Shown: piece after piece, positions 29,703 to 40,700 of the stretch
How positions within the stretch are numbered: position 1 is the first letter of the stretch
Layout: each line of letters opens with the position of its first letter
NCBI RefSeq assembly: GCF_030687295.1
Contig: NZ_CP117425.1
Span: forward strand, 5,708,001-5,772,000
Source: Pseudomonas beijingensis
Lineage (GTDB): Bacteria; Pseudomonadota; Gammaproteobacteria; Pseudomonadales; Pseudomonadaceae
DNA: 64,000 nt
Reading direction: 5' to 3'
Program-made: the position numbers and the translations under genes
Notes under the pieces: model-generated
Databases searched by the model: none
What the model was told of the DNA's origin: nothing
The model's input: the letters and a program-made list of their open reading frames with translations, nothing else

Positions 29703-30035
29703 TTACTTGTCAGCAACCTTGACAGTGATATGGCAAGACCGCTTGACGATGCGATCAGCACGGCCTTTGGCACGTGGCATGATGCGCTTCAGCGAACGCC
29801 CTTCGTTGACGAAAACGGTGCTGACCTTCAGGTCATCAACGTCTGCGCCTTCGTTATGCTCGGCGTTGGCTACGGCCGACTCCAGCACTTTCTTCATGAT
29901 CTCGGCGGCTTTCTTACTGCTGAAAGCCAACAGGTTGAGCGCTTCGCCCACCTTCTTCCCGCGGATCTGGTCGGCGACCAAGCGGGCTTTCTGGGCGGAG
30001 ATTCGAGCGCCCGACAACTTAGCGGCTACTTCCAT
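29703..30035 (-). CDS. rplV: 50S ribosomal protein L22
   Basis: L22, 110 residues. Its long beta-hairpin, which lines the exit tunnel near the macrolide site, is visible as [22 protein letters not shown]. No insertion or deletion is seen in this loop. Confidence 0.98.
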
Positions 30036-30046
30036 TTCCTAACCCC

Positions 30047-30322
30047 TTAACGCTTGGCTTTCTTGTCTGCCACGTGCCCGCGATAAGTGCGGGTACCGGC
30101 GAACTCGCCCAGTTTGTGGCCGACCATGTCTTCGTTCACGAGAACTGGGACGTGTTGACGACCGTTGTGTACTGCGATGGTCAGACCGACCATTTGTGGC
30201 AGGATCATCGAACGACGCGACCAGGTCTTAACTGGTTTGCGATCGTTCTTTTCCGCCGCCACTTCGATCTTCTTCAGTAGGTGAAGATCAATAAAAGGAC
30301 CTTTTTTCAGAGAACGTGGCAC
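30047..30322 (-). CDS. rpsS: 30S ribosomal protein S19
   Basis: S19, 91 residues, partner of S13 in the 30S head. It starts [18 protein letters not shown] and carries the signature [20 protein letters not shown]. Confidence 0.98.
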   Translation of the reverse strand: MPRSLKKGPFIDLHLLKKIEVAAEKNDRKPVKTWSRRSMILPQMVGLTIAVHNGRQHVPVLVNEDMVGHKLGEFAGTRTYRGHVADKKAKR

Positions 30323-30338
30323 TGTCGTATCCCTCTAT

Positions 30339-31163
30339 TTACTTGCGACGACGGACGATCATTTTGTCGGTACGCTTATTACCACGAGTCTTCGCGCCCT
30401 TAGTCGGGAAGCCCCATGGCGATACCGGATGACGACCACCAGAGGTACGACCTTCACCACCACCATGTGGGTGGTCAACCGGGTTCATGGCAACACCACG
30501 AACGGTTGGGCGAACGCCACGCCAGCGCTTGGCACCAGCTTTACCCAACGAACGCAGGCTGTGCTCGGAGTTCGAGACTTCGCCCAGGGTCGCACGGCAT
30601 TCAGCCAGTACCTTACGCATCTCACCAGAACGCAGACGCAGGGTCACGTAGACACCTTCACGAGCGATCAGCTGAGCCGAAGCACCAGCGGAACGAGCGA
30701 TCTGTGCGCCTTTACCTGGCTTCAATTCGATGCCGTGTACGGTGCTACCAACTGGAATGTTACGCAGTTGCAGAGCGTTGCCCGGCTTGATCGGTGCCAG
30801 GGCACCTGCGATCAGCTGGTCGCCAGCACTCACGCCTTTAGGCGCGATGATGTAGCGACGCTCGCCATCTGCGTACAGCAGCAGAGCGATGTGAGCAGTA
30901 CGGTTTGGATCGTATTCGATACGCTCGACGGTGGCAGCGATGCCATCCTTGTCGTTGCGACGGAAGTCGACCAGACGATAATGCTGCTTATGACCACCAC
31001 CGATGTGACGAGTGGTAATACGGCCATTGTTGTTACGACCACCAGACTTCGATTTTTTCTCGAGCAGCGGTGCGTGAGGAGCGCCTTTATGCAGCTCCTG
31101 GTTGACCACCTTGACCACAAAACGGCGGCCAGGGGAAGTCGGTTTGCATTTAACGATTGCCAT
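30339..31163 (-). CDS. rplB: 50S ribosomal protein L2
   Basis: L2, 274 residues, needed for subunit joining and peptidyl transferase activity. It has [24 protein letters not shown] near residue 40, and the C-terminal [21 protein letters not shown] with the His essential for activity in E. coli L2 (His229 region). Confidence 0.98.
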
Positions 31164-31177
31164 GATGCACCCCTTCC

Positions 31178-31477
31178 TTACTCAGCACTGCTGCTGAAAT
31201 CGAGATCTTGGCCTGGCTGAAGGGAGATAACTGCCTTCTTCCAGTCATTACGCTTGCCCAGACCGCGAGCAGTGCGCTTGCTTTTACCCAGAACGTTCAG
31301 GGTAGTCACGCGCTCTACTTTCACGCTGAACAGGCTTTCGACGGCCTTCTTGATTTCCAGCTTGGTTGCGTCGGTCGCAACCTTGAAAACGAACTGGCCT
31401 TTCTTGTCTGCCAGAACCGTAGCCTTCTCGGAAACGTGCGGGCCAAGCAGAACTTTAAATACGCGTTCCTGGTTCAT
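31178..31477 (-). CDS. rplW: 50S ribosomal protein L23
   Basis: L23, 99 residues, at the exit of the tunnel where trigger factor and SRP dock. It starts [20 protein letters not shown]. Its start overlaps the rplD stop by four bases, so the two are coupled. Confidence 0.97.
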
Positions 31478-32076
31478 CCCAGCAGCTCCTCGAATTTCTT
31501 CACGGCCGACACGGTGATCAACACCTTGTCGTATGCGATCAGACTGACCGGATCGGAACCCTGCACGTCACGAACGTCGACGTGTGGCAGGTTGCGAGCA
31601 GCCAGGTACAGGTTCTGATCAACAGCGTCAGACACGATCAGGACGTCAGTCAGGCCCATGCCGTTCAGCTTGTTCAGCAGATCTTTGGTTTTCGGTGCTT
31701 CAACAGCGAAGTCCTGAACCACGACCAGACGATCAGTACGCACCAGCTCAGCAAGGATGGAACGCATTGCTGCGCGGTACATCTTCTTGTTCAGCTTCTG
31801 GGAGTGATCCTGAGGACGAGCTGCGAAAGTGGTACCGCCGCCACGCCAGATTGGGCTACGGATAGTACCGGCACGAGCACGGCCAGTACCTTTCTGACGC
31901 CATGGGCGCTTGCCGCCACCGGAAACGTCGGAACGGGTCTTTTGCTGCTTGCTACCTTGACGGCCGCCGGCCATGTAGGCCACGACTGCTTGGTGAACCA
32001 GCGTCTCGTTGAATTCGCCGCCAAATGTCAGTTCGGAAACTTCGATCGCTTGAGCGTCATTTACATTTAATTGCAT
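31474..32076 (-). CDS. rplD: 50S ribosomal protein L4
   Basis: L4, 200 residues. The long tunnel loop is visible as [35 protein letters not shown]. In E. coli L4 is also the repressor of the S10 operon. The S10 leader here is too short for the classic L4 hairpin, so any feedback would need a different site. Confidence 0.98.
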
Positions 32077-32088
32077 GTCAGCTTCCCC

Positions 32089-32724
32089 TTAACCGCGAGC
32101 CTTGGCTGCTGGACGTACAACCAAGTTGCCGCCAGTAGCGCCAGGAACAGCGCCCTTGACCAACAACAGATTGCGTTCAGCGTCCACGCGCACTACTTCG
32201 AGGGACTGCACGGTCACGCGCTCAGCGCCCATATGACCGGACATTTTTTTGCCCTTGAATACACGACCAGGAGTCTGGCACTGGCCGATAGAGCCTGGAA
32301 CGCGGTGGGATACGGAGTTACCGTGGGTGTTATCTTGCCCGCGGAAGTTCCAACGCTTGATCGTACCTTGGAAGCCTTTACCCTTGGACTGACCGGTTAC
32401 ATCAACCAGTTGGCCAGCGGCGAAGATTTCAGCGTTGATCAGATCGCCGGCCTGGTACTCGCCTTCTTCAAGACGGAATTCCATTACGGTACGACCAGCG
32501 GCAACGTTCGCCTTGGCGAAGTGGCCAGCCTGAGCTGCTGTTACACGCGAAGCACGACGCTCGCCGACAGTGACTTGCACTGCACGATAGCCATCGGTCT
32601 CTTCAGTTTTGAACTGGGTGACGCGATTCGGCTCGATCTCAATGACCGTGACCGGAATGGAGACACCTTCTTCGGTGAAAATACGGGTCATACCGCATTT
32701 ACGACCGACTACACCAATAGTCAT
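32089..32724 (-). CDS. rplC: 50S ribosomal protein L3
   Basis: L3, 211 residues, close to the peptidyl transferase centre. The start at 32724 gives [20 protein letters not shown]; an upstream in-frame Met at 32757 adds residues not in the family. The conserved loop [27 protein letters not shown] holds the Gln that PrmB methylates in other species. Confidence 0.98.
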   Translation of the reverse strand: MTIGVVGRKCGMTRIFTEEGVSIPVTVIEIEPNRVTQFKTEETDGYRAVQVTVGERRASRVTAAQAGHFAKANVAAGRTVMEFRLEEGEYQAGDLINAEIFAAGQLVDVTGQSKGKGFQGTIKRWNFRGQDNTHGNSVSHRVPGSIGQCQTPGRVFKGKKMSGHMGAERVTVQSLEVVRVDAERNLLLVKGAVPGATGGNLVVRPAAKARG

Positions 32725-32804
32725 GTTGTAAACCTCATGAGTGTACGGGGCTTTCACCCGCTATGGCCGCCCATTTCAGAGCGTTACACGACTAAGACCG
32801 AGTC

Positions 32805-33116
32805 TTAGCCGAGGCTGATCTGCACTTCCACACCGGCCGCAAGATCGAGCTTCATAAGTGCATCAACGGTTTTATCCGTTGGCTGGACGATGTCCAGAAC
32901 GCGCTTATGAGTACGGATCTCGTACTGGTCACGCGCGTCTTTGTTGACGTGCGGGGAGACCAGAACGGTGAACCGCTCTTTACGGGTAGGCAGTGGAATT
33001 GGACCACGCACTTGAGCACCAGTACGTTTCGCGGTTTCCACGATTTCCTGGGTGGATTGGTCGATCAGGCGATGGTCAAAAGCCTTCAACCTGATACGGA
33101 TTTGCTGATTTTGCAT
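32805..33116 (-). CDS. rpsJ: 30S ribosomal protein S10 (NusE)
   Basis: S10, 103 residues, which also serves as NusE in antitermination with NusB at boxA. It starts [20 protein letters not shown] and has [34 protein letters not shown]. It is the first gene of the S10 operon, with its own promoter right after the tufA terminator. Confidence 0.98.
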
Positions 33117-33178
33117 TGGATTTCAGACTCCGGCTGCTATTCCCACCGAGCGCAATACGCCCGTTAAAAGGAGGCGCA

Positions 33179-33207
33179 ATTCTATAGACGCCCCATATAG
33201 GTGTCAA
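33179..33207 (-). promoter_or_regulatory. promoter of the S10 operon
   Basis: TTGACA (33202-33207), a 17-base spacer and TAGAAT (33179-33184) on the minus strand, a near-consensus sigma70 promoter. It starts seven bases past the tufA terminator. The start of transcription would be near 33172, giving a leader of about 56 bases before rpsJ. Confidence 0.85.
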
Positions 33208-33213
33208 CCCAAT

Positions 33214-33243
33214 AAAAAAGCCCCCGCTGGGCGGGGGCTTTTT
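33214..33243 (-). terminator. intrinsic terminator of the str operon (tufA)
   Basis: AAAAGCCCCCGC / GCGGGGGCTTTT-type stem with a tiny loop, A-run on one side and T-run on the other (plus-strand 33214-33243), 30 bases after the tufA stop. Confidence 0.93.
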
Positions 33244-33272
33244 CAGCTCATCGAAGCTGACTCAAAAAGAGC

Positions 33273-34466
33273 TTACTCGATGATTTTGGCTACGACGCCA
33301 GCGCCGACGGTACGACCGCCTTCACGGATAGCGAAGCGCAGACCGTCTTCCATTGCAATGGTCTTGATCAGGGTGACAACCATTTTGATGTTGTCGCCTG
33401 GCATTACCATTTCAACGCCTTCCGGCAGTTCGCAGTTACCGGTCACGTCAGTGGTCCGGAAGTAGAACTGTGGACGGTAGCCTTTGAAGAACGGAGTGTG
33501 ACGACCGCCTTCTTCTTTGCTCAGAACGTACACTTCAGCTTCGAACTTGGTGTGCGGCTTGACCGAACCTGGCTTGACCAGAACCTGGCCACGCTCAACG
33601 TCGTCACGCTTGGTACCGCGCAGCAGAACGCCGCAGTTCTCGCCAGCACGACCTTCGTCGAGCAGTTTACGGAACATTTCAACACCGGTGCAGGTGGTGA
33701 CGGTGGTGTCACGCAGACCTACGATTTCCAGTGGATCCTGAACCTTGACGATACCGCGCTCGATACGACCAGTCACAACAGTACCGCGACCGGAGATCGA
33801 GAACACGTCTTCGATTGGCATCAGGAACGGCTTGTCGATAACACGAACTGGTTCTGGGATGTAGCTGTCCAGAGTTTCTACCAGACGCTTGACAGCGGTG
33901 GTACCCATTTCGTTGTCGTCTTGGCCGTTCAGAGCCATCAGAGCCGAACCGATGATGATTGGAGTGTCATCACCTGGGAAGTCGTAAGTGCTCAGCAGAT
34001 CGCGCACTTCCATCTCAACCAGTTCCAGCAGCTCAGCGTCGTCAACCATGTCAGCCTTGTTCAGGAAGACAACGATGTACGGAACGCCTACCTGACGGGA
34101 CAGCAGGATGTGCTCACGGGTTTGTGGCATCGGACCATCAGCGGCCGAGCAAACCAGGATAGCGCCGTCCATCTGGGCAGCACCAGTGATCATGTTCTTC
34201 ACGTAGTCAGCGTGACCTGGGCAGTCAACGTGAGCGTAGTGACGAATCGAAGAGTTGTACTCAACGTGCGCGGTGTTGATGGTAATACCACGAGCCTTTT
34301 CTTCCGGAGCGCTGTCGATTTTGTCGAAAGCAACAACGGCCGAACCGAAAACTTCGGAGCAGACGCGAGTCAGAGCAGCAGTCAGAGTGGTTTTACCGTG
34401 GTCAACGTGACCAATGGTGCCAACGTTGACGTGCGGTAGGGAACGATCAAATTTTTCTTTAGCCAC
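33273..34466 (-). CDS. tufA: elongation factor Tu, copy 1
   Basis: EF-Tu, 397 residues, GTPase that brings aminoacyl-tRNA to the ribosome. G1 [11 protein letters not shown]2 [13 protein letters not shown]3 DCPGHADY, G4 NKADMVD and G5 SALMAL are intact. It ends the str operon (rpsL-rpsG-fusA-tufA). Compared with tufB in this window it differs at about 24 positions, clustered at residues 7-75 and 195-397, with none in about 76-190, so the two copies are a mosaic. Confidence 0.98.
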   Translation of the reverse strand: MAKEKFDRSLPHVNVGTIGHVDHGKTTLTAALTRVCSEVFGSAVVAFDKIDSAPEEKARGITINTAHVEYNSSIRHYAHVDCPGHADYVKNMITGAAQMDGAILVCSAADGPMPQTREHILLSRQVGVPYIVVFLNKADMVDDAELLELVEMEVRDLLSTYDFPGDDTPIIIGSALMALNGQDDNEMGTTAVKRLVETLDSYIPEPVRVIDKPFLMPIEDVFSISGRGTVVTGRIERGIVKVQDPLEIVGLRDTTVTTCTGVEMFRKLLDEGRAGENCGVLLRGTKRDDVERGQVLVKPGSVKPHTKFEAEVYVLSKEEGGRHTPFFKGYRPQFYFRTTDVTGNCELPEGVEMVMPGDNIKMVVTLIKTIAMEDGLRFAIREGGRTVGAGVVAKIIE

Positions 34467-34496
34467 GACAATTAACTCCTTGCCTAAAGGGCTGAA

Positions 34497-36602
34497 TCAG
34501 CCTTGCTTTTTGGTAACAGTCTCGACGATATGCGACGGAGCTGTATTGTATTTTTTGAATTCCATAGAGTAGCTTGCGCGACCCTGAGACATGGAACGAA
34601 CGTCGGTCGCGTAACCGAACATTTCACCCAACGGAACCTCGGCACGAATAACCTTGCCGGAAACCGTATCTTCCATACCCAGAATCATGCCACGACGACG
34701 GTTAAGGTCGCCCATGACATCACCCATGTAGTCTTCAGGCGTAACGACTTCTACTGCCATGATCGGCTCGAGCAACTCACCACCGCCCTTCTGGGCCAGT
34801 TGCTTGGTTGCCATGGAAGCAGCCACCTTGAACGCCATCTCGTTGGAGTCGACGTCGTGGTAAGAACCATCGAACACTGTTGCCTTCAGGCCGATCAGCG
34901 GATAGCCGGCAACAACGCCGTTCTTCATCTGCTCTTCGATACCCTTCTGGATCGCCGGGATGTATTCCTTAGGAACCACACCACCTACGACTTCGTTCAC
35001 GAATTGCAGACCTTCCTGACCTTCGTCAGCAGGTGCAAAACGGATCCAGCAGTGACCGAACTGGCCACGACCACCGGATTGACGAACGAACTTGCCTTCG
35101 ATTTCACAGTTCTTCGTGATGCGCTCACGATAGGAAACCTGAGGCTTACCGATGTTGGCTTCGACGTTGAACTCACGGCGCATCCGGTCAACCAGGATGT
35201 CCAGGTGCAACTCGCCCATGCCGGAGATGATCGTTTGACCAGTCTCTTCATCAGTCTTGACACGGAAAGACGGGTCTTCCTGAGCAAGCTTGCCCAGAGC
35301 GATACCCATTTTTTCCTGGTCGTCCTTGGTCTTAGGCTCAACGGCAACCGAAATAACCGGCTCCGGGAAGTCCATGCGAACCAGGATGATTGGCTTGTCG
35401 CCGTTGCACAAAGTCTCACCAGTGGTGACGTCCTTCATGCCGATCAAGGCCGCGATGTCACCAGCGCGTACTTCCTTGATCTCTTCGCGAGCGTTTGCGT
35501 GCATTTGCACCATACGACCCACGCGCTCTTTCTTGCCTTTTACAGAGTTGATCACGCCGTCGCCGGAGTTCAACACGCCCGAGTAAACACGGACAAAGGT
35601 CAAGGTACCCACGAATGGGTCGGTAGCGATCTTGAACGCCAGAGCCGAGAACGGCTCGTTGTCGTCTGCATGACGCTCCAGCTCGACAGACTCGTCATCC
35701 GGGTCAGTACCCTTGATGGCAGGAATGTCGGTTGGCGCAGGCAGGAAGTCGATAACGGCGTCGAGAACCAGGGGAACACCCTTGTTCTTGAAGGAAGAAC
35801 CACAAACAGCCAGGACGATCTCGCCAGCGATGGTACGCTGACGCAGAGCAGCCTTGATCTCCTCGTTGGTGAGCTCTTCACCTTCGAGGTACTTGTTCAT
35901 CAGCTCTTCATTGGCTTCGGCCGCAGCCTCAACCATGTTGCCGCGCCACTTCTCGGCTTCTTCCAGCAACTCTGCAGGAATGTCCTTGCGAACAGGGACC
36001 ATGCCTTTGTCAGCATCGTTCCAGTAGACAGCTTGCATGTTGATCAGATCGATCTGACCCTGGAAGTTGTCTTCGGAACCGATAGCCAACTGGATCGGCA
36101 CCGGAGTGTGACCCAGACGCTGCTTGATCTGACCGATCACGCGCAGGAAGTTGGCACCAGCACGGTCCATCTTGTTCACATAAACAAGACGTGGAACGCC
36201 GTATTTGTTGGCCTGACGCCATACGGTTTCCGACTGAGGCTCAACACCCGAGGTACCGCAGAATACAACCACGGCACCGTCGAGTACGCGCAGGGAACGT
36301 TCTACTTCAATGGTGAAGTCAACGTGGCCCGGGGTATCGATGACGTTGAAGCGGTGCTCGTCCTTGTACTGCTTCTCGGAACCCTTCCAGAAAGCGGTAA
36401 TGGCAGCAGAAGTAATGGTAATACCACGCTCCTGCTCCTGCACCATCCAGTCGGTGGTCGCGGCGCCATCATGCACCTCGCCCATCTTGTGACTTTTGCC
36501 AGTGTAAAAAAGGACGCGCTCGGTGGTGGTGGTTTTACCAGCATCCACGTGAGCAACGATACCGATGTTACGGTAGCGGTTAATCGGTGTAGTACGAGCC
36601 AT
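34497..36602 (-). CDS. fusA: elongation factor G
   Basis: EF-G, 701 residues, GTPase of translocation. G1 [14 protein letters not shown]3 DTPGHVDF and G4 NKMDRAGAN are in the N-terminal domain; domain IV carries the tip loop [27 protein letters not shown]. The C-terminal domain V ends [20 protein letters not shown]. It sits between rpsG and tufA in the str operon, so it is the main translational EF-G (FusA1-type), not an FusA2 paralogue. Confidence 0.98.
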   Translation of the reverse strand: MARTTPINRYRNIGIVAHVDAGKTTTTERVLFYTGKSHKMGEVHDGAATTDWMVQEQERGITITSAAITAFWKGSEKQYKDEHRFNVIDTPGHVDFTIEVERSLRVLDGAVVVFCGTSGVEPQSETVWRQANKYGVPRLVYVNKMDRAGANFLRVIGQIKQRLGHTPVPIQLAIGSEDNFQGQIDLINMQAVYWNDADKGMVPVRKDIPAELLEEAEKWRGNMVEAAAEANEELMNKYLEGEELTNEEIKAALRQRTIAGEIVLAVCGSSFKNKGVPLVLDAVIDFLPAPTDIPAIKGTDPDDESVELERHADDNEPFSALAFKIATDPFVGTLTFVRVYSGVLNSGDGVINSVKGKKERVGRMVQMHANAREEIKEVRAGDIAALIGMKDVTTGETLCNGDKPIILVRMDFPEPVISVAVEPKTKDDQEKMGIALGKLAQEDPSFRVKTDEETGQTIISGMGELHLDILVDRMRREFNVEANIGKPQVSYRERITKNCEIEGKFVRQSGGRGQFGHCWIRFAPADEGQEGLQFVNEVVGGVVPKEYIPAIQKGIEEQMKNGVVAGYPLIGLKATVFDGSYHDVDSNEMAFKVAASMATKQLAQKGGGELLEPIMAVEVVTPEDYMGDVMGDLNRRRGMILGMEDTVSGKVIRAEVPLGEMFGYATDVRSMSQGRASYSMEFKKYNTAPSHIVETVTKKQG

Positions 36603-36632
36603 AAAGCCCTCGCAAATTGAGTGACGCTAAAA

Positions 36633-37103
36633 TTAGAAGCGGTAGTGCGAGAAAGCCTTGTTGGCCTCAGCCATACGGTGCACGTCTTCACGCTTCTTAA
36701 CTGCAGCACCTTTACCTTCAGCAGCGTCCAACAGTTCACCAGCCAAACGCAGAGCCATGGACTTCTCGCCGCGCTTGCGGGCGAAGTCTACCAGCCAGCG
36801 CATTGCCAGGGCGTTACGACGGGACGGACGAACTTCGACCGGAACCTGGTAAGTAGCACCGCCTACACGGCGCGACTTCACTTCGACCAGCGGAGCGATG
36901 GCGTCGAGAGCTTTCTCGAAGATTTCCAGGGGATCGCTGTTCTTGCGTTCCTTAACTTTGTCCAGTGCGCCATAAACGATACGCTCGGCAACGGCTTTCT
37001 TGCCGCTTTCCATTACGTGGTTCATGAACTTGGCGAGAATCTGGCTTCCGTATTTCGGATCGTCCAGAATCTCACGTTTGGCTGCTACGCGACGTCTTGG
37101 CAT
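36633..37103 (-). CDS. rpsG: 30S ribosomal protein S7
   Basis: S7, 156 residues, initiator of 30S head assembly. It starts [20 protein letters not shown] and has [28 protein letters not shown]. In E. coli it represses the str operon from a site between rpsL and rpsG; here that spacer is 102 bases with no clear matching structure. Confidence 0.98.
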   Translation of the reverse strand: MPRRRVAAKREILDDPKYGSQILAKFMNHVMESGKKAVAERIVYGALDKVKERKNSDPLEIFEKALDAIAPLVEVKSRRVGGATYQVPVEVRPSRRNALAMRWLVDFARKRGEKSMALRLAGELLDAAEGKGAAVKKREDVHRMAEANKAFSHYRF

Positions 37104-37205
37104 TGATAAGCCCTCAAACGGTCTTCAGGTTAGCCCGGGACAGCAGATGCGTGCCCGACCTTACTCTTATCGACTCAATAAAATTAAAAACTGCTAAACG
37201 GCCGA

Positions 37206-37577
37206 TTATTTCGGACGCTTGGTACCGTACTTCGAACGACCTTGGTTACGACCTTTAACGCCGGAAGTATCCAAAGAGCCGCGAACGGTGTGGTAACGAA
37301 CACCTGGCAAGTCTTTTACACGACCGCCGCGGATCAGTACCACGCTGTGTTCTTGCAGGTTGTGGCCTTCACCGCCGATGTACGAGGAAACCTCGAAACC
37401 GTTGGTCAGACGCACACGGCATACTTTACGCAGTGCCGAGTTAGGTTTTTTCGGCGTGGTGGTATACACACGGGTGCATACGCCACGACGTTGCGGGCAG
37501 TTCTGCAGCGCAGGCACGTCGGATTTCTCGACGATACGCTTACGCGGCTGACGTACCAGCTGGTTGATAGTTGCCAT
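37206..37577 (-). CDS. rpsL: 30S ribosomal protein S12
   Basis: S12, 123 residues, of the decoding centre. The two loops linked to streptomycin resistance, [13 protein letters not shown] and [17 protein letters not shown], have the normal Lys residues, so this allele looks streptomycin-sensitive at S12. It is the first gene of the str operon with a candidate promoter and a hairpin in the preceding spacer. Confidence 0.98.
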
Positions 37578-37630
37578 CTACTAGCTCCACTGTTGTCTTG
37601 CGACGCTATTGTCTTACAAGAAAAGCAAAA

Positions 37631-37652
37631 TGGCAGGAACGAATTCCCGCCA
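37631..37652 (-). terminator. hairpin between rpoC and rpsL, terminator or attenuator
   Basis: TGGCGGGAA / TTCCTGCCA on the minus strand, a nine-base stem with one mismatch and a four-base loop, followed by TTTTGCTTTTC. It lies 54 bases before rpsL and downstream of the candidate rpsL promoter, so it can act on both the rpoC read-through and the new transcript. Confidence 0.6.
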
Positions 37653-37668
37653 AATTTAGGGGATCAAG

Positions 37669-37697
37669 AGTCTAAAGAGGATCTTGTCCCCAGTCAA
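37669..37697 (-). promoter_or_regulatory. candidate promoter of the str operon (rpsL)
   Basis: TTGACT (37692-37697), a 17-base spacer and TAGACT (37669-37674) on the minus strand. The initiation point would be near 37662, about 85 bases before rpsL. Confidence 0.5.
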
Positions 37698-37793
37698 GGC
37701 AAGGCCCCGACCTCCCCGCTCGCCGGATCTCGACAATTTGTCTCGATCCGCAGAACGGGGCGACCAGGGCCAGGCACTCAATTACCGCAGAAC

Positions 37794-40700
37794 TCAGTTA
37801 CCACTCGAGTTCAGTGCTTCGGTCAGTGCAGCTTCCACTTCACTGGCGCTTACGCGCAACGGCTTGTCGGCATCACGGCGACGCTTGCGTTCGCTGTGAT
37901 AGGCCAAACCGGTACCGGCCGGGATCAGACGACCCACGACCACGTTTTCTTTCAGGCCACGCAGGTAATCGCGCTTGCCGGTTACCGCCGCTTCGGTCAG
38001 TACGCGAGTGGTTTCCTGGAAGGAAGCCGCCGAGATGAACGATTCGGTGGACAACGACGCCTTGGTGATACCCAGCAGCACGCGAGTGAACTTGGAGACA
38101 AACTTGTCTTCGGTCGCCAGGCGCTCGTTTTCCACCAGTACGTGAGTCAGTTCCATCTGGTCGCCCTTGATGAAACTCGAGTCGCCGGATTCAGCGATCT
38201 CGACCTTACGCAGCATCTGACGCAGGATGGTCTCGATGTGCTTGTCGTTGATCTTCACGCCTTGCAGACGGTAAACGTCCTGGATCTCGTTCACGATGTA
38301 CTTGGCCAGCGCACTCACACCCAGCAGACGCAGGATGTCGTGTGGATCGCTCGGGCCGTCCGAGATCACTTCGCCGCGGTTTACCTGTTCGCCTTCGAAG
38401 ACGTTCAGGTGACGCCACTTTGGAATCAGCTCTTCGTACGGATCGCTACCGTCGTTCGGTGTAATGACCAGGCGGCGCTTGCCCTTGGTCTCTTTACCGA
38501 ACGCGATGGTGCCGCTGACTTCAGCCAGAATCGAGGCTTCTTTCGGACGACGGGCTTCGAACAAGTCGGCAACACGCGGCAGACCACCGGTGATGTCGCG
38601 AGTTTTCGAAGTTTCCTGCGGGATACGGGCGATAACATCACCGATCGCGATCCGCGCACCGTCCGCAACACCGACCAGGGCGTTGGCTGGCAGGAAGTAC
38701 TGAGCGATTACGTCAGTGCCTGGCAGCAACAGATCCTTGCCGTTGTCGTCGACCATCTTCACGGCCGGACGGATGTCCTTGCCGGCAGCTGGACGATCTT
38801 TTGCGTCGAGTACTTCAATGTTGGTCATACCGGTCAATTCGTCAGTCTGACGCTTGATCGTGATGCCTTCTTCCATGCCCACGTAGGTCACGGTACCTTT
38901 CATTTCGGTAACGATTGGGTGAGTGTGCGGGTCCCACTTGGCCACGATGGCACCAGCGTCGACCTTGTCACCTTCCTTGACCGAAATCACAGCACCGTAA
39001 GGCAGCTTATAGCGCTCGCGCTCGCGACCGAAGTCGTCAGCGATGGCCAGCTCACCGGAACGCGACACTGCCACCAGGTGGCCGTCCACGCGCTCTACGT
39101 GCTTGAGGTTGTGCAGACGGACAGTACCGCCATTTTTCACCTGAACGCTGTCAGCTGCAGAGGTCCGGCTTGCCGCACCACCGATGTGGAACGTACGCAT
39201 CGTCAGCTGGGTACCCGGTTCACCGATGGACTGGGCAGCGATAACGCCGACCGCTTCACCGATGTTCACCTGGTGACCACGAGCCAGGTCGCGACCGTAG
39301 CACTTGGCGCAGATGCCATAGCGGGTTTCGCAACTGATCGGCGAACGTACGATCACTTCGTCGATGCTGTTGAGTTCGATGAACTCGACCCACTTCTCGT
39401 CAACCAGGGTGCCAGCAGGAACGATCACGTCCTCGGTACCCGGCTTGAATACGTCACGGGCGATGACACGACCCAATACGCGCTCACCCAGCGGCTCTAC
39501 AACGTCACCGCCTTCAATGTGCGGAGTCATTACCAGGCCGTGTTCGGTGCCGCAATCGATCTCGGTCACGACCAGATCCTGGGCAACGTCTACCAGACGA
39601 CGAGTCAGGTAACCGGAGTTCGCCGTTTTCAACGCGGTATCCGCAAGACCCTTACGAGCACCGTGAGTGGAGATGAAGTACTGAAGTACGCTCAAACCTT
39701 CACGGAAGTTCGCGGTGATCGGGGTCTCGATGATGGAGCCGTCCGGCTTGGCCATCAGGCCACGCATACCGGCGAGCTGACGGATCTGCGCAGCCAGAAC
39801 CCCGTGCGCCCGAGTCGGCCATCATGTACATCGAGTTGAAGGACTCTTGGTCGACTTCGTTGCCATGACGATCGATGACTTTCTCTTTCGAGAGGTTGGC
39901 CATCATCGCCTTGGATACTTCGTCGTTCGCCTTGGACCAGAGGTCGATTACCTTGTTGTACTTCTCGCCCTGGGTTACCAGGCCGGAGGCGTACTGGCTT
40001 TCGATCTCTTTCACTTCTTCGGTAGCAGCACCGATGATGCGAGCTTTTTCGTCCGGGATAACGAAGTCGTTAACACCGATGGAAACGCCGGAAATGGTCG
40101 AATAGGCAAAACCGGTGTACATCAACTGGTCAGCGAAGATCACGGTCTCTTTCAGACCAACCACGCGGTAGCACTGGTTGATCAGCTTGGAGATCGCCTT
40201 TTTCTTCATCGGCAGGTTGACGACGTCGAAGGACAGACCTTTTGGCACAACCTGGAACAACAACGCACGGCCGACGGTGGTGTCGACGATACGAGTGTTG
40301 GTCACGCTGCCGCCATCACGATCGTTCACGGTTTCGTTGATCCGCACCTTGACCTTGGCGTGCAGTGCGGCTTCACCGGCACGGAACACACGGTCAACTT
40401 CCTGCAGATCCGCGAACACACGACCTTCGCCCTTGGCGTTGATCGCTTCACGCGTCATGTAGTACAGACCCAATACAACGTCCTGCGACGGAACGATGAT
40501 TGGCTCACCGTTGGCTGGCGACAGGATGTTGTTGGTCGACATCATCAACGCACGCGCTTCGAGCTGGGCTTCCAGCGTCAGCGGTACGTGCACGGCCATT
40601 TGGTCGCCGTCGAAGTCGGCGTTGTACGCAGCACAGACCAGCGGGTGCAGCTGGATAGCCTTACCTTCGATCAATACCGGTTCAAACGCCTGGATACCCA

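Noticed and set aside
39700..39850. Programmed ribosomal frameshift in rpoC
   Set aside because: There is no slippery heptamer, and intact rpoC in relatives needs just one base fewer at this point; an artefact is simpler.
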